This document shows positions 33,992 through 42,745 of a DNA stretch of 43,085 nucleotides, piece by piece. The notes beneath the pieces are model-generated. The model did no database searches and had not been told where the DNA came from. It worked only from the letters and a program-made list of their open reading frames with translations. The translations under genes and the position numbers were made by a program. This stretch comes from Pseudomonadota bacterium (GTDB lineage Bacteria > Bdellovibrionota > Bdellovibrionia > Bdellovibrionales > JACTMU01): positions 1 through 43,085 of the forward strand of contig JACTMU010000024.1 in assembly GCA_014584465.1 (NCBI GenBank). Direction: 5' to 3'. Each line of letters opens with the position of its first letter. Position 1 is the stretch's first letter.

Positions 33992-35271
33992 CTCTTTCCA
34001 GTGACTATTTTAAGCGAAGCCTCAAGGTCGCCCCTGGTGGGGTCCACAGCCCCGTGAGAGGCTTTAAGGGGGTGGGCGGAACGCCGCTCTTTTTCTCTAG
34101 AGCCCAAGGAGCCCATCTCTTCTCCGTAGAGGGGAAGAGGTACATTGATTTTTGCCAAAGCTTTGGCCCCCTTCTTTTGGGACATCGGGATCCAGATGTC
34201 GTCGAGGCTGTACGTGAGGTGGAGAAGATGGCTTGGACGTTTGGAGCTTGCGATCCTTACTCTTTGGAACTTGCCGAATGGTTGGTGAATGAAGTCAATT
34301 GGCTGGAGAAGGTTCGCTTCGTCTGCTCAGGAACGGAAGCGGTCATGAGTGCCTTAAGGCTTGCTCGAGCGGCCACGGGACGAGATAAGATACTCAAGTT
34401 CGAGGGTTGCTACCATGGACACGTGGATTCGATGCTGGTCAAGGCTGGAAGTGGGTTGGCCGGCGCATCGGCCTTGGACAGTTTAGGGGTCTCCCCAGCC
34501 GTGGCCAGCCAAACTCTGGTGGCGCCCTTGGATGATGAAGAGACCTTTGATGAGATTCTCTCTCGATTTGGAGATGAAATTGCAGCGGTCATCATTGAAC
34601 CACTTCCGGCCAACTATGGTCTTTTGATTCAAAGAAAGGAGTTTCTGCACAGAATTGCTCAAGGTGCAAAGAAGATCGGTGCACTCCTCATTCTCGATGA
34701 GGTGATCTCGGGATTTCGTGTGGCACTTGGGGGAATGGCACAGCTTTTGAATATCGAACCCGATCTTGTAACTTATGGAAAAATCATTGGAGGAGGATTT
34801 CCAGTTGGATGTTTCGGGGGACGAGCCGATCTTATGGATCTTATGGCTCCCCAAGGTTCCGTCTACCAGGCAGGTACACTTGCGGCAAATCCCATTGGAA
34901 TGAGAGCCGGCCTTGCCACACTTCAGAAAGCTAAGGCACTGGACCTCTACGGTGTCCTGGAGACGAAGTGCGAATATTTTTCTCTTGAAATTGAAAGGAT
35001 GAGCAAAGCGGCCCATCTTCCGCTGAGGGTTGCACACTTTGGATCGATCTTTTGGATCCACTTTTCTCAAAATCAAGAGATTCGCTCAATTCGAAACATT
35101 GCACCTGACCATCGGGAGCGGTTTTCAAAACTCTTTCATTCTCTCTTAGAGCAGGGAATCTACCTCGCTCCAAGCGGATATGAGGTTGGCTTTCTTTCAT
35201 GGGCCCATGATGAATTGATTTTGAGCGACACTCTTCATAGAATGGGACGATGTTTTGAAAAGCTTGCGTGA
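33988..35271 (+). CDS. hemL: Glutamate-1-semialdehyde 2,1-aminomutase HemL
   Basis: HemL converts glutamate-1-semialdehyde to 5-aminolevulinate with pyridoxal phosphate, showing use of the C5 (tRNA-Glu) heme route. Motifs include [25 protein letters not shown], the [14 protein letters not shown]-binding Asp (about 237) and catalytic Lys265 in [12 protein letters not shown]. At 427 residues it is of normal length. The ATG at 33988 overlaps the hemB stop by 4 nt. No glutamyl-tRNA reductase (hemA) is in this window. Confidence 0.95.
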   Translation: MTLSSDYFKRSLKVAPGGVHSPVRGFKGVGGTPLFFSRAQGAHLFSVEGKRYIDFCQSFGPLLLGHRDPDVVEAVREVEKMAWTFGACDPYSLELAEWLVNEVNWLEKVRFVCSGTEAVMSALRLARAATGRDKILKFEGCYHGHVDSMLVKAGSGLAGASALDSLGVSPAVASQTLVAPLDDEETFDEILSRFGDEIAAVIIEPLPANYGLLIQRKEFLHRIAQGAKKIGALLILDEVISGFRVALGGMAQLLNIEPDLVTYGKIIGGGFPVGCFGGRADLMDLMAPQGSVYQAGTLAANPIGMRAGLATLQKAKALDLYGVLETKCEYFSLEIERMSKAAHLPLRVAHFGSIFWIHFSQNQEIRSIRNIAPDHRERFSKLFHSLLEQGIYLAPSGYEVGFLSWAHDELILSDTLHRMGRCFEKLA

Positions 35272-35327
35272 TTTTTATGATCCTCTTAGAATGAAGCTGA
35301 TCTTAAGCGTCAAAGAGGTAAATCAGT

Positions 35328-36359
35328 ATGGCAAATGAAAGATTTCAAAATGCACTGGCGAAGATCCCTCAACGGATTCCACCAATTTGGCTTCTGAGGC
35401 AAGCAGGACGCTATTACACCGCCTATCAGGATTTGAGAAAGAAGCACTCGTTTGTTGAGCTTTGTAAAACTCCTAGGTTGGCGGCACAGACGGCCATCTC
35501 TCCAGTCGTCGAATTTGACTTTGATGTTGCAGTACTGTTTAGCGATCTCCTTTTTCCCTTAGAAGCTCTTGGGATTGGGTTAAGTTACACAGACCAAGGC
35601 CCAAAAATGAGCTGGAATCTCAACGCTGGCAACCTTGGAAAGCTCCGTTCACCGGACAAGGCCATCAAACACCTTGAGTTCCAGAGGGAGGCCGTTGCTG
35701 AAACTAGAAAACTTCTCTCTGCCACGAAAAGTCTTATTGGTTTTGTCGGAGGAGTTTGGACACTCTATGCATTTGCGGTAGAAAATTCTCATCAGGGAAC
35801 TCTGTTCGCTTCAAAACGAGATCTGTCTCTGTTTCACTCTTTTTGTAAAATTATGATGCCTCTCCTCGAGATGAACATCGAACAACAGCTCAATGCTGGA
35901 GCGGAGATCATTCTCCTCTTTGACCCCGCAGCTGGCGCTCTATCGCCCTGGCTCTTTCGAAAGCACGTTGAACCGTACCTCAAGAATCTTGCTGATAGGT
36001 TCCCCAAAAAACTTCTCTACTATTCAAGAGAGACCCAGATCGATTATTTTAACTTCAACTCGCTCAACAAACTTGCGGGATTGGGAATTGATCACAGGTG
36101 GGATCTCATACCCATTCTCACGAGGGTCAGTCCGTTCAGCATTCAAGGAAATTTTGATGAATCACTTTTGCTTCAAGATCCCAATATTTTTCGTAACACG
36201 CTTTTGGAGTGGTTGACTCCAATCAAAGAACTTCGCGAACAACAGACCACGGGCTGGATCTGTGGGCTAGGCCACGGCGTTATGCCCTACACTCCGGTTG
36301 AAAACGTCCGGACTTTTGTCACTTTGATTCGAGAGGTTCTTGGTGCACCTAAACACTAA
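35328..36359 (+). CDS. hemE: Uroporphyrinogen decarboxylase HemE
   Basis: HemE removes the four acetate carboxyls of uroporphyrinogen III to give coproporphyrinogen III. The signature PPIWLLRQAGRYYTAYQDLR contains the substrate-binding Arg pair. FDFDVAVLFSDLLFPLEALG holds the catalytic Asp region, and the C-terminal GLGHGVMPYTPVENV is typical. The 343 residues match the family. AGAGG precedes the ATG. It follows hemL by 56 nt and overlaps hemN by 17 nt. Confidence 0.95.
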   Translation: MANERFQNALAKIPQRIPPIWLLRQAGRYYTAYQDLRKKHSFVELCKTPRLAAQTAISPVVEFDFDVAVLFSDLLFPLEALGIGLSYTDQGPKMSWNLNAGNLGKLRSPDKAIKHLEFQREAVAETRKLLSATKSLIGFVGGVWTLYAFAVENSHQGTLFASKRDLSLFHSFCKIMMPLLEMNIEQQLNAGAEIILLFDPAAGALSPWLFRKHVEPYLKNLADRFPKKLLYYSRETQIDYFNFNSLNKLAGLGIDHRWDLIPILTRVSPFSIQGNFDESLLLQDPNIFRNTLLEWLTPIKELREQQTTGWICGLGHGVMPYTPVENVRTFVTLIREVLGAPKH

Positions 36360-37689
36360 CCCTCTTGAATTTTGCGTTTCACCGGTCCCGAGATACCACT
36401 GTTATCCGATCCCCTCCCTTTGGACACTGCCACCCACCTCTTCTGAATGGTTTGAGGCAGTGGACCTCTCTCTGAGTGACGAGTGCAGCTCCTGGTCACT
36501 CTATCTTCACCTCCCGTTTTGTGAATCACTCTGCACCTATTGCGCGTGCAATGTGTCGATCACTCGAGACCATGACCGGGAAGAACCCTATCGAGATCTC
36601 TTACTCAAAGAGTGGAATCTTTACAAAAGGCGATCCCCGCTTTTGTTGAAGAGACCCCTTAAGAGCATTCATATCGGAGGCGGATCTCCCACCTTCTTTT
36701 CTGCCGAAAATCTGCGATTTCTGATCTCAGGGATTCTTGAAGATGTGCAATGCAGTGATCAATTTTTTGGTTCAATCGAAGTGGATCCTCGTCGTGCCAG
36801 TCAAAAACATCTCTTGGAGTTGCACCGTCTTGGGTTTAGACAACTTAATCTGGGCGTTCAAGATTTTGATCCCGAAGTTCAACGCTTGGTCAATCGCAAT
36901 CAACCGCCTGCCTTAGTAGGCAACCTCGTTTCTCAGGCTCGAGAAATTGGATATCCATCCATTCATTTTGATTTGATCTATGGCCTTCCAAAGCAAGACG
37001 TGGGAAAGATTCTTAATACCATTGAATCGACGCTGGAACTTCGACCACAAGGCGTAGCACTTTATGGCCTCGCAAAGGTGCCATGGATCAAACCCACACA
37101 GCGACTCTTTAGAGATGAAGATCTCCCGTCGGGACAAGTCAGAACACTTTTACGAAACAACGCGCGTCACCTGCTAGTCTCAAAGGGAAACTATTTCAAC
37201 CTAGGAATGGACTGCTTTGTTCTTTGTGATGACCCTCTATTTGAGGCCTTCCGCAACAAATCGCTACACAGAAATTTTACCGGGTACACCAGAACACGAA
37301 GTGATCTCCTTTTGGGCTTAGGGGTGAGCTCGATCTCTGAAACCCCCACTTGCTTTCACCAAAATGAAAAGGTCCTCCCCATTTATGAACGAAAGGTGGT
37401 CAAGGGTGAAACTCCAACCTTGCGAGGGCACCTCCTTACTGAGGAAGATCAACTCAGCCGGGCCATGATGAGACAAGTTCTAACTCAAAGTGAGCTCATT
37501 GTAAGTCGTGAGGATAAAACAAGAGTCGAATCTCTTCTTCGCCCAATGATTGAAACACATTTGGTCGAGCTTGAGGATGATCACCTTCGCATTGCCGATC
37601 GAGGAAGATCCTACCTTCCCGAAATATGTTCTTTGTGGGATCGCTCAAAGTATGAGGAGCCTTCAATGGCAAGGGGGCAGCCATTTTAA
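36343..37689 (+). CDS. hemN: Oxygen-independent coproporphyrinogen III oxidase HemN (radical SAM)
   Basis: HemN decarboxylates coproporphyrinogen III to protoporphyrinogen IX anaerobically. It opens with the HemN-type N-terminus PRYHCYPIPS, followed by the radical-SAM cluster motif CESLCTYCAC (CX3CX2CXC). GGGSPTFFS, GVQDFDPEVQ and FDLIYGLPKQ follow, then the C-terminal HemN domain. The GMDHFA motif of E. coli HemN reads GMDCFVL here, with Cys replacing His. GTG at 36343 (GAGG with 6-nt spacing) is preferred over TTG 36340. Coupling to hemE by overlap completes the operon. Confidence 0.92.
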   Translation: MHLNTNPLEFCVSPVPRYHCYPIPSLWTLPPTSSEWFEAVDLSLSDECSSWSLYLHLPFCESLCTYCACNVSITRDHDREEPYRDLLLKEWNLYKRRSPLLLKRPLKSIHIGGGSPTFFSAENLRFLISGILEDVQCSDQFFGSIEVDPRRASQKHLLELHRLGFRQLNLGVQDFDPEVQRLVNRNQPPALVGNLVSQAREIGYPSIHFDLIYGLPKQDVGKILNTIESTLELRPQGVALYGLAKVPWIKPTQRLFRDEDLPSGQVRTLLRNNARHLLVSKGNYFNLGMDCFVLCDDPLFEAFRNKSLHRNFTGYTRTRSDLLLGLGVSSISETPTCFHQNEKVLPIYERKVVKGETPTLRGHLLTEEDQLSRAMMRQVLTQSELIVSREDKTRVESLLRPMIETHLVELEDDHLRIADRGRSYLPEICSLWDRSKYEEPSMARGQPF

Positions 37690-37727
37690 GGATTTTAAGA
37701 GAAGATCCTATTCTTTTTATTGTCTTT

Positions 37728-39242
37728 TTGTTGGTCACGATTTTTCGAGCCGTGCTCTCTGGTTATTTGGATCTAGGTGTTGATGAAGCCTACTACTGGA
37801 GTTGGACCCAATTTCTCTCACTCTCCTACTTGGACCACCCAGGTATGACATCGTGGCTGATTTCGCTCAGCCAATCTCTCTTTGGCCATTCAGCCTTTGC
37901 TGTGAGACTTCCCTCCCTTCTTCTGAACTCGGCAACATGGTTGATGCTCTGGAGTCTTGCCGAAGAGATGCATGGAGCTAGGGCTGCACGGGTCACCTTT
38001 TACCTCTATCTTCTTGTACCCATCTTTAGCCTCGGCGGATTGATGATGGTACCTGACATTCCTATGGGCCTTTGCTGGACCTACCTTATGCTTTTGGCAT
38101 GGCGTGCGACTTCCAGCCAAGAGATCTCATGGCCCCTCATCGCTGTGATCGTCGGCCTTGGAATTCTATCAAAATACACGATGGTTCTCTCTGCCGCCTC
38201 TCTTCTCATCTTCTTCTTTTCCATCCCCTCCCTGCGCTCCCAAATCATGACCAGGAACTTCTTTAAAGGGATTGGAATCCTCCTATTGTTTTCAATCCCC
38301 ATTTTGATTTGGAATGTGCAAAATGGTTGGCCAAGTCTCTACTACCATCTCTATGAGCGACAGAGCTCAAACGGTGTCAACTTCTCCCAATGGGGAAGGT
38401 TTTGGATTTCGCAGATGGCTTTTCTGACTCCGATGATTTTTATTGGCATCTGCATCGCACTCTTCAATGGTGTGCAGAGGTGGAACGACCTGAAGTGGCG
38501 CTGGACCTTTTGCTTCTCTGCCCCAACTCTTCTTCTCTTTTCAGTTCAAGCTCTCTTTTCAGAGTTCAAACCCCACTGGCCTGCTCCAGCCTACCTCCCT
38601 CTATTGATTGCCTGTGGGGCACTTTGGGATCGACTTTTACGAGCTCAATCCATCTTCTTTCGAAATCGAACCAAACCCATATTGATCGCCACCTTCACGC
38701 TGATCTTTCTATTGCCATTCAATCTCTTCTTCTACATAGAAACGATCTACCCTCTCGCACCGAAGATTCATCGCTTCTTTTCTACAAAAAAATGGGATCC
38801 CAAGTGGGATCCCACCAACGATCTCTACGGGTGGAAAGAGATCTCCGAACTCTTATTAGAACGTAGAGCCTACTTTGAAGAGCGTGGCCTTAACCCCATC
38901 ATAGCAAGTTATCGCTATCAACTTGTGGCCCCCCTTCGCTTTCATCTCAAACAGCCCATCTGGTCTCTCTCTGACATCACCGACCAGTACGATTTTGTGG
39001 ACGCACCGGCCACCTCCTCCTCTCCCAATGGACGATACACCCTCTTTGTCACTGACAATCGCTTCTCAGCAAATCCGACGGATGCCCTCAAGCTTGAAAG
39101 TTGCGAGCTCGATCGCACCCTTCCCATCTATCGAAGAACTGAGCTTGCTCGCACCTTTCAGATCTGGATTTGTAAGATTCCCAACTCTTTTGTTGATGAA
39201 TCAGATCGGAAACCCCATCAGAACTCCCATGGAAATGGATGA
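37728..39242 (+). CDS. GT39/PMT-family membrane glycosyltransferase (ArnT-like)
   Basis: The protein of about 504 residues has many membrane helices. It begins with the GT-C signature GVDEAYYWSW...LSYLDHPGMTSW (catalytic-type Asp-Glu in the first periplasmic loop). Such enzymes move a sugar from a polyprenyl-phosphate donor to lipid A or another envelope acceptor. The C-terminal part has WDPKWDPTNDLYGWKE. The start is unclear: TTG codons at 37725 and 37728 lack a ribosome-binding site. The frame is open further upstream, where AAGGGGGC overlaps the hemN end. It follows hemN by about 40 nt. Confidence 0.82.
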   Translation: MLVTIFRAVLSGYLDLGVDEAYYWSWTQFLSLSYLDHPGMTSWLISLSQSLFGHSAFAVRLPSLLLNSATWLMLWSLAEEMHGARAARVTFYLYLLVPIFSLGGLMMVPDIPMGLCWTYLMLLAWRATSSQEISWPLIAVIVGLGILSKYTMVLSAASLLIFFFSIPSLRSQIMTRNFFKGIGILLLFSIPILIWNVQNGWPSLYYHLYERQSSNGVNFSQWGRFWISQMAFLTPMIFIGICIALFNGVQRWNDLKWRWTFCFSAPTLLLFSVQALFSEFKPHWPAPAYLPLLIACGALWDRLLRAQSIFFRNRTKPILIATFTLIFLLPFNLFFYIETIYPLAPKIHRFFSTKKWDPKWDPTNDLYGWKEISELLLERRAYFEERGLNPIIASYRYQLVAPLRFHLKQPIWSLSDITDQYDFVDAPATSSSPNGRYTLFVTDNRFSANPTDALKLESCELDRTLPIYRRTELARTFQIWICKIPNSFVDESDRKPHQNSHGNG

Positions 39243-39332
39243 CGCTCCCCGCGACACCCCACGCTCACAACACTTTTCGTTGGACACAGTTCAGACGCAG
39301 TGATAAGCATTTGAAATCATTGATATTCCTCA

Positions 39333-39374
39333 GGAAAGGTGGCCGAGTGGCTGAAGGCGCACGCCTGGAACGCG
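39333..39374 (+). pseudogene. 5' half of a tRNA-Ser (GGA), truncated
   Basis: GGAAAGG (acceptor 5' strand), TG, the D-arm GCC-GAGTGGCTGAA-GGC, the anticodon stem CACGC and the loop CTGGAAC with anticodon GGA are all canonical. The 3' anticodon strand should read GCGTG but reads GCGGT. No variable arm, T-arm or acceptor 3' strand follows. The gene is therefore broken just after the anticodon loop, at the left border of the integrated element. Confidence 0.75.
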
Positions 39375-39509
39375 GTTGGAAAGCGGTTGTTGATATTGAA
39401 ATGATTGCTCTTTTTAGGGCAAGGTGAACGCTAGGTGAACAGCATTCATCAAAATGGGTGAAAATAGATCGTAAGGAGTTTTGGAAGTTCTAAATTTTAG
39501 ATTTTAAAC
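39375..39509. other. Spacer between broken and intact tRNA-Ser genes
   Basis: This AT-rich stretch holds a short repeat (GCGGTTG twice near 39372-39389) and two GGTGAAC units (near 39423-39438). No tRNA 3' half (no TTCRA T-loop motif) is seen. It may contain an attachment site. Confidence 0.3.
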
Positions 39510-39600
39510 GGAGGGTTGGGAGAGTGGCTGAATCCGTTCGCTTGGAAAGCGAATTGACGTCAAAAGCGTCACGCGAGTTCGAATCTCGCATCCTCCGCCA
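39510..39600 (+). tRNA. tRNA-Ser (GGA), complete
   Basis: The 91-nt gene includes an encoded CCA. Acceptor GGAGGGT pairs with ATCCTCC. The D-stem is GGA/TCC. The anticodon stem TTCGC/GCGAA encloses TTGGAAA with anticodon GGA. A long class-II variable arm (GACG...CGTC) and the T-arm GCGAG-TTCGAAT-CTCGC follow. It reads the same codons as the broken tRNA gene upstream but differs strongly in sequence, so it probably came with the element. Confidence 0.92.
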
Positions 39601-39678
39601 ATTTATCCCACGGGTTTTCCCCGAATCGGCGTAAGCAGCCAGAATTCCACAGGTAATGAAATCAGACGGTTACACTCG

Positions 39679-39697
39679 CCGAATTCGGTGACGTCAC
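39679..39697. promoter_or_regulatory. Two adjoining perfect 10-bp palindromes
   Basis: CCGAATTCGG (39679-39688) and GTGACGTCAC (39688-39697) are each perfect palindromes and share one base. They lie about 120 bp before the AbiGi-like gene and are candidate operator sites for a dimeric regulator or sites for the recombinase. Confidence 0.45.
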
Positions 39698-39737
39698 TTG
39701 ACGCTTTATGAATATTCACTTCGTTGGCTGGGAAAAG

Positions 39738-39765
39738 TCTGGATTTGGTCTGGATAATTCTGGAT
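39738..39765. repeat. Three helically phased TCTGGAT repeats
   Basis: TCTGGAT occurs at 39738, 39749 and 39759, spaced 11 and 10 bp, about one DNA turn. Such phased direct repeats suit cooperative protein binding, as in operators or recombinase arm sites. They lie directly upstream of the AbiGi-like operon. Confidence 0.5.
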
Positions 39766-39815
39766 GGATAGCTAGGTACCAAGCTAAAAATGAGTAACAA
39801 AAATTAGAACTTTAG

Positions 39816-40631
39816 TTGGGCCGTCGGCAATTGGAGATGTTCCAACAAGGTGGACCTGTTAGTATATCAATTAATATGTCAGTTGAGTTGAATGAAACAG
39901 TTTCTCAAGCAAGAATAGTTGGAGCTCTCGGTTATACGAGTGAGATCCTCTGGCATTTTTTCGGACGGAATCGAAAAACCCCAGAAGAAAAACTACAGTT
40001 GCTTTCGGCCATTCTTGATAACCAAAAGCTATTGGTAGAGCCGCCGAAATGGAAAGAATATAAAGTCCAGGTGTCGGCAACCCAACAAGCTGCCCCCATG
40101 AATCAGGACGATTTGCCACCAAGCTCCGCTTCAGATATTTATTTTGCAGAACCCAAAATGGTATGTCTTGCAGACATTCCAATCCATTGCTTACCAATTC
40201 ATAGCCAGCGGTATAACAAATTTGCATTTGGTTTTTCAAAGGCAAAATTGAATCAGACTTATCGTGAGAAACTTCGAACGGTGATGCTTTTCACAACTGA
40301 TTGGGCAAAAGCAAGCATAGCAGAACTAAATGGAGCCCTTCTACGTAAGCGTGCGGAAACTATGGTTTACGAACCCTCTGTAGAGGTAGCTAAATTTTTG
40401 AAGTTTGAAAGTGGAATTCTTGGAGACGAGTGTTTTCAAAATATTTATTTAGAAAGAGAGTGGCGCTGTCTTGAAGATGTAACGTTGGCCCCACACCTTG
40501 AGCTATTGATTGTGCCTAGAGGGTCCCTTGAAAAGGCCAGAGATTTAATAGATGAAAAGCTATCTTCCAATAGCAAGCAGGTTTCAGTGCTAGCTTGGGA
40601 GTCACTTTATGGCGAAGAGGGGGCAACATGA
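39816..40631 (+). CDS. AbiGi-like abortive-infection family protein
   Basis: The product (271 residues from TTG 39816) fits the pattern I know for the AbiGi family. It has an N-terminal ILWHFFGRNRKTPEEKLQLL (44-63), a conserved centre MVCLADIP...LPIHSQRYNKFAFGFSK (115-142) and a C-terminal YLEREWR (211-217) followed by a strand ending LLIVPRG. AbiGi is one component of the lactococcal AbiG phage-resistance pair. The start is uncertain (TTG 39816, ATG 39837 or ATG 39876; none has a well-placed ribosome-binding site). The stop overlaps the next gene's ATG (ATGA). AT-rich codon use differs from the neighbouring core genes. Confidence 0.65.
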   Translation: MGRRQLEMFQQGGPVSISINMSVELNETVSQARIVGALGYTSEILWHFFGRNRKTPEEKLQLLSAILDNQKLLVEPPKWKEYKVQVSATQQAAPMNQDDLPPSSASDIYFAEPKMVCLADIPIHCLPIHSQRYNKFAFGFSKAKLNQTYREKLRTVMLFTTDWAKASIAELNGALLRKRAETMVYEPSVEVAKFLKFESGILGDECFQNIYLEREWRCLEDVTLAPHLELLIVPRGSLEKARDLIDEKLSSNSKQVSVLAWESLYGEEGAT

Positions 40632-41380
40632 TCAGAGATTATCTGAAGGCTAATACTCTTCCGGTCGGTACGAATAGGTGGCTTAATCAGTGGAGAACTC
40701 AAGAAAACTTGGCGCAAGCACAGATGTCGCTGTTCGCCTTAAAGGGTAATGAGTTCGAAGGCAGCAGATCAAGATTTGTAATTTTTGTCTCTCCAGATGA
40801 TACCGTTGCGGGTGAAATTGAAGAAACTTTTTTAGCATGGATGGATAGTCCGGAGAGAACTCCTTATTTTGAATGTCAGCTCGTAGATCGACAAAATCAA
40901 AACCTGCCCGAGAGTAATGACAATTCAATTATTGTAAGTCGCCGATCAAGAATAGTTAAATCCGTGGATATCTTGCCGCATTTTCAAGCTGCAAATGAAG
41001 ATACACTTACGCGAGACTTACTAAGGTCGCTCTGGCAGATTTTATCTTTACGTGCGTCCAAGGCAACCGGCCAACAAACGGTTGAGTGGGATTTTTTTAC
41101 AAAGCAAAGATTGGTGCCATCAATCTATCTACCTCCAGATTCTACGGTAGGTACTGATAATCTTAAGGACTCAATAGTTTCTGTCGTGAAAACAGTTCTC
41201 CATCATAGAGATATGATTTGGGATGACTATGCGGTATTTGCCGCCACCAATGAGCTTTTTCAAGCACCGTCCGATTATACGAGAGTAAAAAATAGGACCG
41301 AAATTTTACTCAATCAAAATCCGGATCAGCTCACCATTGATATTTTAGAGTCACTTAAAACTCATTGGCGTATTCAATAA
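40628..41380 (+). CDS. Unknown partner protein of the AbiGi-like gene
   Basis: The 250-residue soluble protein starts at ATG 40628 after GAGGGGG and is translationally coupled to the AbiGi-like gene by a 4-nt overlap. Visible pieces are SRFVIFVSPDDTVAGEIEET, a probable alpha/beta strand-loop start, and SRRSRIVKSVDILPHF. A long helical middle follows, with a C-terminal stretch SDYTRVKNRTEILLNQNPDQ. I see no nucleotidyltransferase, nuclease, HTH or membrane motif, so it does not look like AbiGii. I do not recognise it. Its tight linkage implies a toxin/effector or co-sensor role with the first gene. Confidence 0.6.
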   Translation: MIRDYLKANTLPVGTNRWLNQWRTQENLAQAQMSLFALKGNEFEGSRSRFVIFVSPDDTVAGEIEETFLAWMDSPERTPYFECQLVDRQNQNLPESNDNSIIVSRRSRIVKSVDILPHFQAANEDTLTRDLLRSLWQILSLRASKATGQQTVEWDFFTKQRLVPSIYLPPDSTVGTDNLKDSIVSVVKTVLHHRDMIWDDYAVFAATNELFQAPSDYTRVKNRTEILLNQNPDQLTIDILESLKTHWRIQ

Positions 41381-41401
41381 AATACCAGCGGCATATCTGA
41401 A

Positions 41402-41422
41402 CCGAGTTATTCAATAACTTGG
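41402..41422. terminator. Hairpin after the two-gene operon
   Basis: CCGAGTTA and TAACTTGG pair (one G-U) around the 5-nt loop TTCAA, 21 bp after the stop codon. There is no T-tract, so it is a weak terminator or stabilising hairpin. Confidence 0.3.
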
Positions 41423-41629
41423 CTCAAAGCGGTCCGTCACGGTGCCATCCCTCGAAATGGTTGGGAATATGGACCTATGGGGTGGCCAACAAGTCAGTAA
41501 CTTGGATGATATCTCAGTAGTTATTCTGCACAGTCAGATTCCAATGAACAAGTCGATGAATCCGCCCGAGAATGTGGGTTCATGGAGTTTGCAAAAACCT
41601 TAAAGGAGGTTCTCTGTCAGAAGTCAAAA
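41423..41629. other. Gap between convergent operon and integrase
   Basis: About 200 bp without a gene that I trust. AAAGGAGG near 41603 is followed by no good start codon. It may be decayed sequence or contain a recombination site. Confidence 0.3.
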
Positions 41630-42733
41630 TTACTGGCGAACTGGCTTCAAATGAGCCGCGATACCTAGCAAGCGCTCTTCAGTTCTATGAATATACCGCA
41701 TGGTTGTCGAAATACTTGAGTGATTCAGCAGGCGACGGATGTCTTCTGTGCTAGCTCCTGCGTTGACATATAACTCAGTCGCAGAATGACGTAGTTCGTG
41801 TGGAGTTATTTTAGGAACACCTGCCTCCTGACAAAGACGGGGAAGGACTTTGATAAACCAAGAGTGTTCGAGCATTGCTCCATTGGGCCCAGGACAAGCA
41901 AAATCAGTGGGTCCCTTGCCTGCAACTTTTTCTTTTAGGTACTCGGCAAGTTCGGGAGCGATCGGAGCTTTGCCCCAGTTCCCCTGTTTAGGGTTTGGTT
42001 TGATTTTCTTGGTTTTGCGGCAGTAAGAACTTTTAATCAAAATGTGGCCCTCATCAAAACGCAGCGATGATACAAGCAGTGGTTGGGTTTCGCCTATTCG
42101 CAGTGCCGCCAATGTTTGAACCCAAATTGCCGGTCCGGCCCAATGATCACGCGTATAGTTCAGCAGCTTCCAACTTTGCTCTGGCGTCAGAAATGCGCGT
42201 TCTTTTTTTATGACTTTCCGTCTGAATTTATTTTGAACTGGATTCACCGTCAGCAACTCAAAGTGATTGATAGCGTCGCCAAAAATCTTGTGAAGATAGT
42301 TGTAGATTTTGGACATTGATTCGGCAGCACGCCTTCGTCCATTGCCCATGTCTTCAGCCTTGTCCAGCAAACGCTTAATATCTTGTTGTTTTATATCCAC
42401 TAAGGGCATTTTGCCAATTTCAGGGACAATGAAGTCCCGGTTCATTTGATCTTGAGTAATTTTCCAGCCTTCGGAGACATGATTACGGCATTCCTTTGCC
42501 CAGCGCTCCCAATAATCCTCATATGTAAGGAGAGTCATATTTCGATATTCGAGAGGAACTTTTGATTGCAGCTCTAAATCTCTGAGTGTTTTTAGTTTCA
42601 AATCCGCTTCGACCTGAAGGCCTTCTGCTTTTGAGTAACAGGTAACTTGCGGATGCCAAGTGCCGTCCGCTTTGCGAACACGAACCTTAAATCGTAGTTC
42701 TCCTTTTGACGTTTTTTCTTTGATAACGGCCAT
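41630..42733 (-). CDS. Tyrosine-family site-specific recombinase (integrase)
   Basis: The 367-residue protein has an N-terminal arm-binding-like region, a SAM-like core-binding domain (about 65-165) and a catalytic domain. The catalytic set is complete: Arg212 (ALRIGE), Lys near 239 (SYCRKTKK), His312 and Arg315 (HELRH), His338 (LLNHSS) and Tyr347 (RYIHR). It would catalyse integration and excision of the element. The ATG follows GGAG with good spacing, 12 nt after the excisionase-like gene. It converges on the AbiGi-like operon. Confidence 0.93.
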   Translation of the reverse strand: MAVIKEKTSKGELRFKVRVRKADGTWHPQVTCYSKAEGLQVEADLKLKTLRDLELQSKVPLEYRNMTLLTYEDYWERWAKECRNHVSEGWKITQDQMNRDFIVPEIGKMPLVDIKQQDIKRLLDKAEDMGNGRRRAAESMSKIYNYLHKIFGDAINHFELLTVNPVQNKFRRKVIKKERAFLTPEQSWKLLNYTRDHWAGPAIWVQTLAALRIGETQPLLVSSLRFDEGHILIKSSYCRKTKKIKPNPKQGNWGKAPIAPELAEYLKEKVAGKGPTDFACPGPNGAMLEHSWFIKVLPRLCQEAGVPKITPHELRHSATELYVNAGASTEDIRRLLNHSSISTTMRYIHRTEERLLGIAAHLKPVRQ

Positions 42734-42745
42734 ACTTTCTCCGAC

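Noticed and set aside
38390-38866. 158-codon frame inside the glycosyltransferase gene
   Set aside because: It is a shadow frame of the GT39 gene with Ser/Leu-rich, non-protein-like composition.
41572-41754. Short frame after the two-gene operon
   Set aside because: It overlaps the 3' end of the integrase gene on the other strand, and the AAAGGAGG nearby lies inside the frame, not before its start.
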